A stretch of 7,736 nucleotides of DNA from Anaerolineales bacterium. Its GTDB lineage: Bacteria; Chloroflexota; Anaerolineae; Anaerolineales; JABWBV01. The DNA is taken from positions 1 through 7,736 of the forward strand of contig JALUWE010000444.1 of assembly GCA_027019845.1 (NCBI GenBank), in the 5' to 3' direction. Positions within the stretch are counted from its first letter, which is position 1; each line of letters begins with the position of its first letter. Below the pieces are notes generated by a model. The model ran no database searches. It saw only the letters and a program-made list of their open reading frames with translations, and had not been told where the DNA came from. A program made the position numbers and the translations under genes. Shown one piece after another: positions 6,824 through 7,736 of this stretch.

Positions 6824-6880
6824 GGGGGAGTGGGGATAGGGATAGGGATAGGGATTGGGGATAGGGAGTGGGGATAGGGA
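6824..6880. repeat. G-tract array 1 (GGGATA-type, quadruplex-capable)
   Basis: Nine runs of three to five G on the plus strand are separated by 1-3 nt loops, mostly ATA, with ATT and AGT variants. Four or more adjacent GGG runs with short loops meet the usual G-quadruplex pattern. The array directly abuts the ATG of the dehydrogenase gene. For that gene the G-rich strand is the template strand. Confidence 0.85.
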
Positions 6881-6929
6881 ATTGTGAATTGTGAATTGTG
6901 AATTGTGAACGGTTAATTGTGAATTGTGA
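6881..6929. repeat. ATTGTGA heptamer array, seven units
   Basis: Four perfect ATTGTGA units (6881-6908) are followed by one divergent unit ACGGTTA (6909-6915) and two more perfect units (6916-6929). The 7-bp phase is unbroken across the divergent unit, so that unit has changed by substitution and not by insertion or deletion. Confidence 0.92.
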
Positions 6930-6933
6930 ATGG

Positions 6934-6977
6934 CATTCTGAGCGGAGGGCGAACAAAGTTCGCTTGTAGTCGAAGGA
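6934..6977. repeat. 44-bp dispersed element, copy 1
   Basis: This element runs from CATTCTGAGCG to GTAGTCGAAGGA and contains a small perfect hairpin, GCGAAC-AAA-GTTCGC. It matches copy 2 at 39 of 44 positions, and all five differences are transitions. It has no coding frame of note. Confidence 0.85.
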
Positions 6978-6990
6978 TGGGGGGTGAGGA

Positions 6991-7038
6991 GGATAGGGAT
7001 AGGGATAGGGATAGGGATAGGGATTGGGATTGGGATTG
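6991..7038. repeat. G-tract array 2: eight GGATAG/GGATTG hexamers
   Basis: Five GGATAG units are followed by three GGATTG units without interruption; a looser G-rich lead-in occupies 6978-6990. GGG runs recur every 6 bp with 3-nt loops, which is quadruplex-capable. The block change from ATA to ATT loops suggests stepwise expansion of two variants. Confidence 0.9.
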
Positions 7039-7082
7039 CATCCTGAGCGAAAGGCGAACAAAGTTCACTCGTAGTCGAAGGA
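7039..7082. repeat. 44-bp dispersed element, copy 2
   Basis: This is the second copy, from CATCCTGAGCG to GTAGTCGAAGGA. It sits immediately after G-tract array 2. The central hairpin is weakened by one transition (GTTCAC instead of GTTCGC). Confidence 0.85.
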
Positions 7083-7097
7083 GGGGTATTGGTGATT

Positions 7098-7132
7098 TTA
7101 CGCTCTACGCATTACGCATAACGTATAGCGCA
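7098..7132. repeat. TTACGCA-type heptamer array, five degenerate units
   Basis: Five consecutive 7-mers fit the pattern YTACGCA with drift: TTACGCT, CTACGCA, then TTACGCA, TAACGTA and TAGCGCA. The array is short and joins the satellite array through a C-rich junction (7133-7141). Confidence 0.6.
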
Positions 7133-7141
7133 CACCGCCCC

Positions 7142-7736
7142 CCTCGGAACGCTGAAGCGCTGAAGGTGCTGAGTACACTGAAAACTGAAAACTGAACACT
7201 GAACACTGAACACTGAACTGCCCCATCGGATCACTGAAGGCTCTGAAGGCACTGAGGACACTGGACACTGGATACTGGACGCCGCACGCCTCGGAACGCT
7301 GAAGTGCTGAGGGTGCTGAGTACACTGAATACTGAAAACTGAAAACTGAACACTGAACTGCCCCATCGGATCACTGAAGGCTCTGAAGGCACTGAGGACA
7401 CTGGACACTGGATACTGGACGCCGCACGCCTCGGAACGCTGAAGTGCTGAGGGTGCTGAGTACACTGAACACTGAACACTGAACACTGAACACTGAACTG
7501 CCCCATCGGATCACTGAAGGCTCTGAAGGCACTGAGGACACTGGACACTGGATACTGGACGCCGCACGCCTCGGAACGCTGAAGCGCTGAGGGTGCTGAG
7601 TACACTGAATACTGAAAACTGAACACTGAACACTGAACACTGAACTGCCCCATCGGATCACTGAAGGCTCTGAAGGCACTGAGGACACTGGACACTGGAC
7701 GCCGCATGCCGCACACCGCCCCCCTCGGAACGCTGA
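7142..7736. repeat. Hierarchical satellite-like tandem array, four full units and the start of a fifth
   Basis: Units begin with CCTCGGAACGCTGA at 7142, 7289, 7429, 7569 and 7723, giving lengths of 147, 140, 140 and 154 bp. Each unit has an A half (CCTCGGAACGCTGA start, then ACTGAAN heptamers, then TGCCC) and a B half (CATCGGATCACTGA start, then CACTGGA/TACTGGA heptamers). The halves align with each other and look like diverged copies. ACTGAAN counts are 6, 5, 5 and 6, at 7177-7218, 7324-7358, 7464-7498 and 7604-7645. Apart from heptamer variants and two A-half substitutions, units 1-3 are identical, indicating recent homogenisation. Unit 4 lacks one TACTGGA and ends with a 14-bp larger junction that restores the sequence found before unit 1. 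The array continues beyond the window. Confidence 0.95.

Noticed and set aside
6824..7038. Telomere-like repeats or a replicon end
   Set aside because: GGGATA arrays resemble telomeric DNA, but they are interspersed with other repeats next to a normal gene, and repeat sequence continues to the window edge without a terminal structure.
7098..7716. Several minus-strand open frames of 75-161 codons in the satellite array (FSVQCSV-type repeats)
   Set aside because: They arise because the reverse complement of ACTGAAC has no stop in any frame. The 140-bp unit is not a multiple of three, so each unit is read in a different frame, and no ribosome binding site or conserved frame exists.
7142..7736. 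CRISPR array
   Set aside because: The units are contiguous homologous repeats with no unique spacers of constant length, and no cas gene is in view.

Overview
The window looks like a moderately GC-rich bacterial chromosome segment. The gene repertoire and the dense intergenic short-period repeats fit a Chloroflexota/Anaerolineae-type genome best, but that is an inference and no taxonomic marker is present. All convincing genes lie on the minus strand, so the transcription order runs from right to left.

Region 1 (3731 down to 1) is the start of a surface-polysaccharide export operon. In transcription order it holds a small unknown protein (69 aa), a specialised NusG/RfaH-type elongation factor starting 1 bp later at GTG behind a strong AGGAGG, an ABC-2 polysaccharide permease (Wzm-like), its ATPase with a C-terminal carbohydrate-recognition-type domain (Wzt-like), and a family 2 glycosyltransferase. 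The last two overlap by ATGA, and the glycosyltransferase runs off the left edge. A candidate extended -10 promoter and a leader with two competing weak hairpins precede the operon. The NusG paralogue probably helps RNA polymerase read through the long operon, while Wzm/Wzt exports the glycan and the glycosyltransferase helps build it. A short fossil resembling the C-terminus of GxxExxY-family proteins lies between the permease and ATPase genes.

Region 2 (6823 to 3893) is one large gene for a 976-aa FAD-linked, iron-sulfur 2-hydroxyacid dehydrogenase (D-lactate / D-2-hydroxyglutarate dehydrogenase superfamily, with two CCG domains). It is unrelated in role to region 1 and separated from it by about 160 bp.

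Region 3 (6824 to 7736) has no credible gene and consists of tandem repeats: a GGGATA-type G-tract array, an ATTGTGA heptamer array, two copies of a 44-bp element each directly downstream of a G-tract array, a TTACGCA-type heptamer array, and a satellite-like array with 140-154 bp units. Each satellite unit is a dimer of two diverged half-units and contains ACTGAAC heptamers; every complete unit length is an exact multiple of 7.

The most unusual signal is that several sequence-unrelated arrays share a 7-bp period. The same kind of array also lies between the NusG and permease genes and inside the dehydrogenase gene, where six 7-mers (42 bp = 14 codons) form an interdomain linker. An 8-mer array similarly encodes a linker in the ATPase. 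The genome appears to carry a repeat-generating process that seeds short tandem arrays in spacers and in tolerant linkers of genes.
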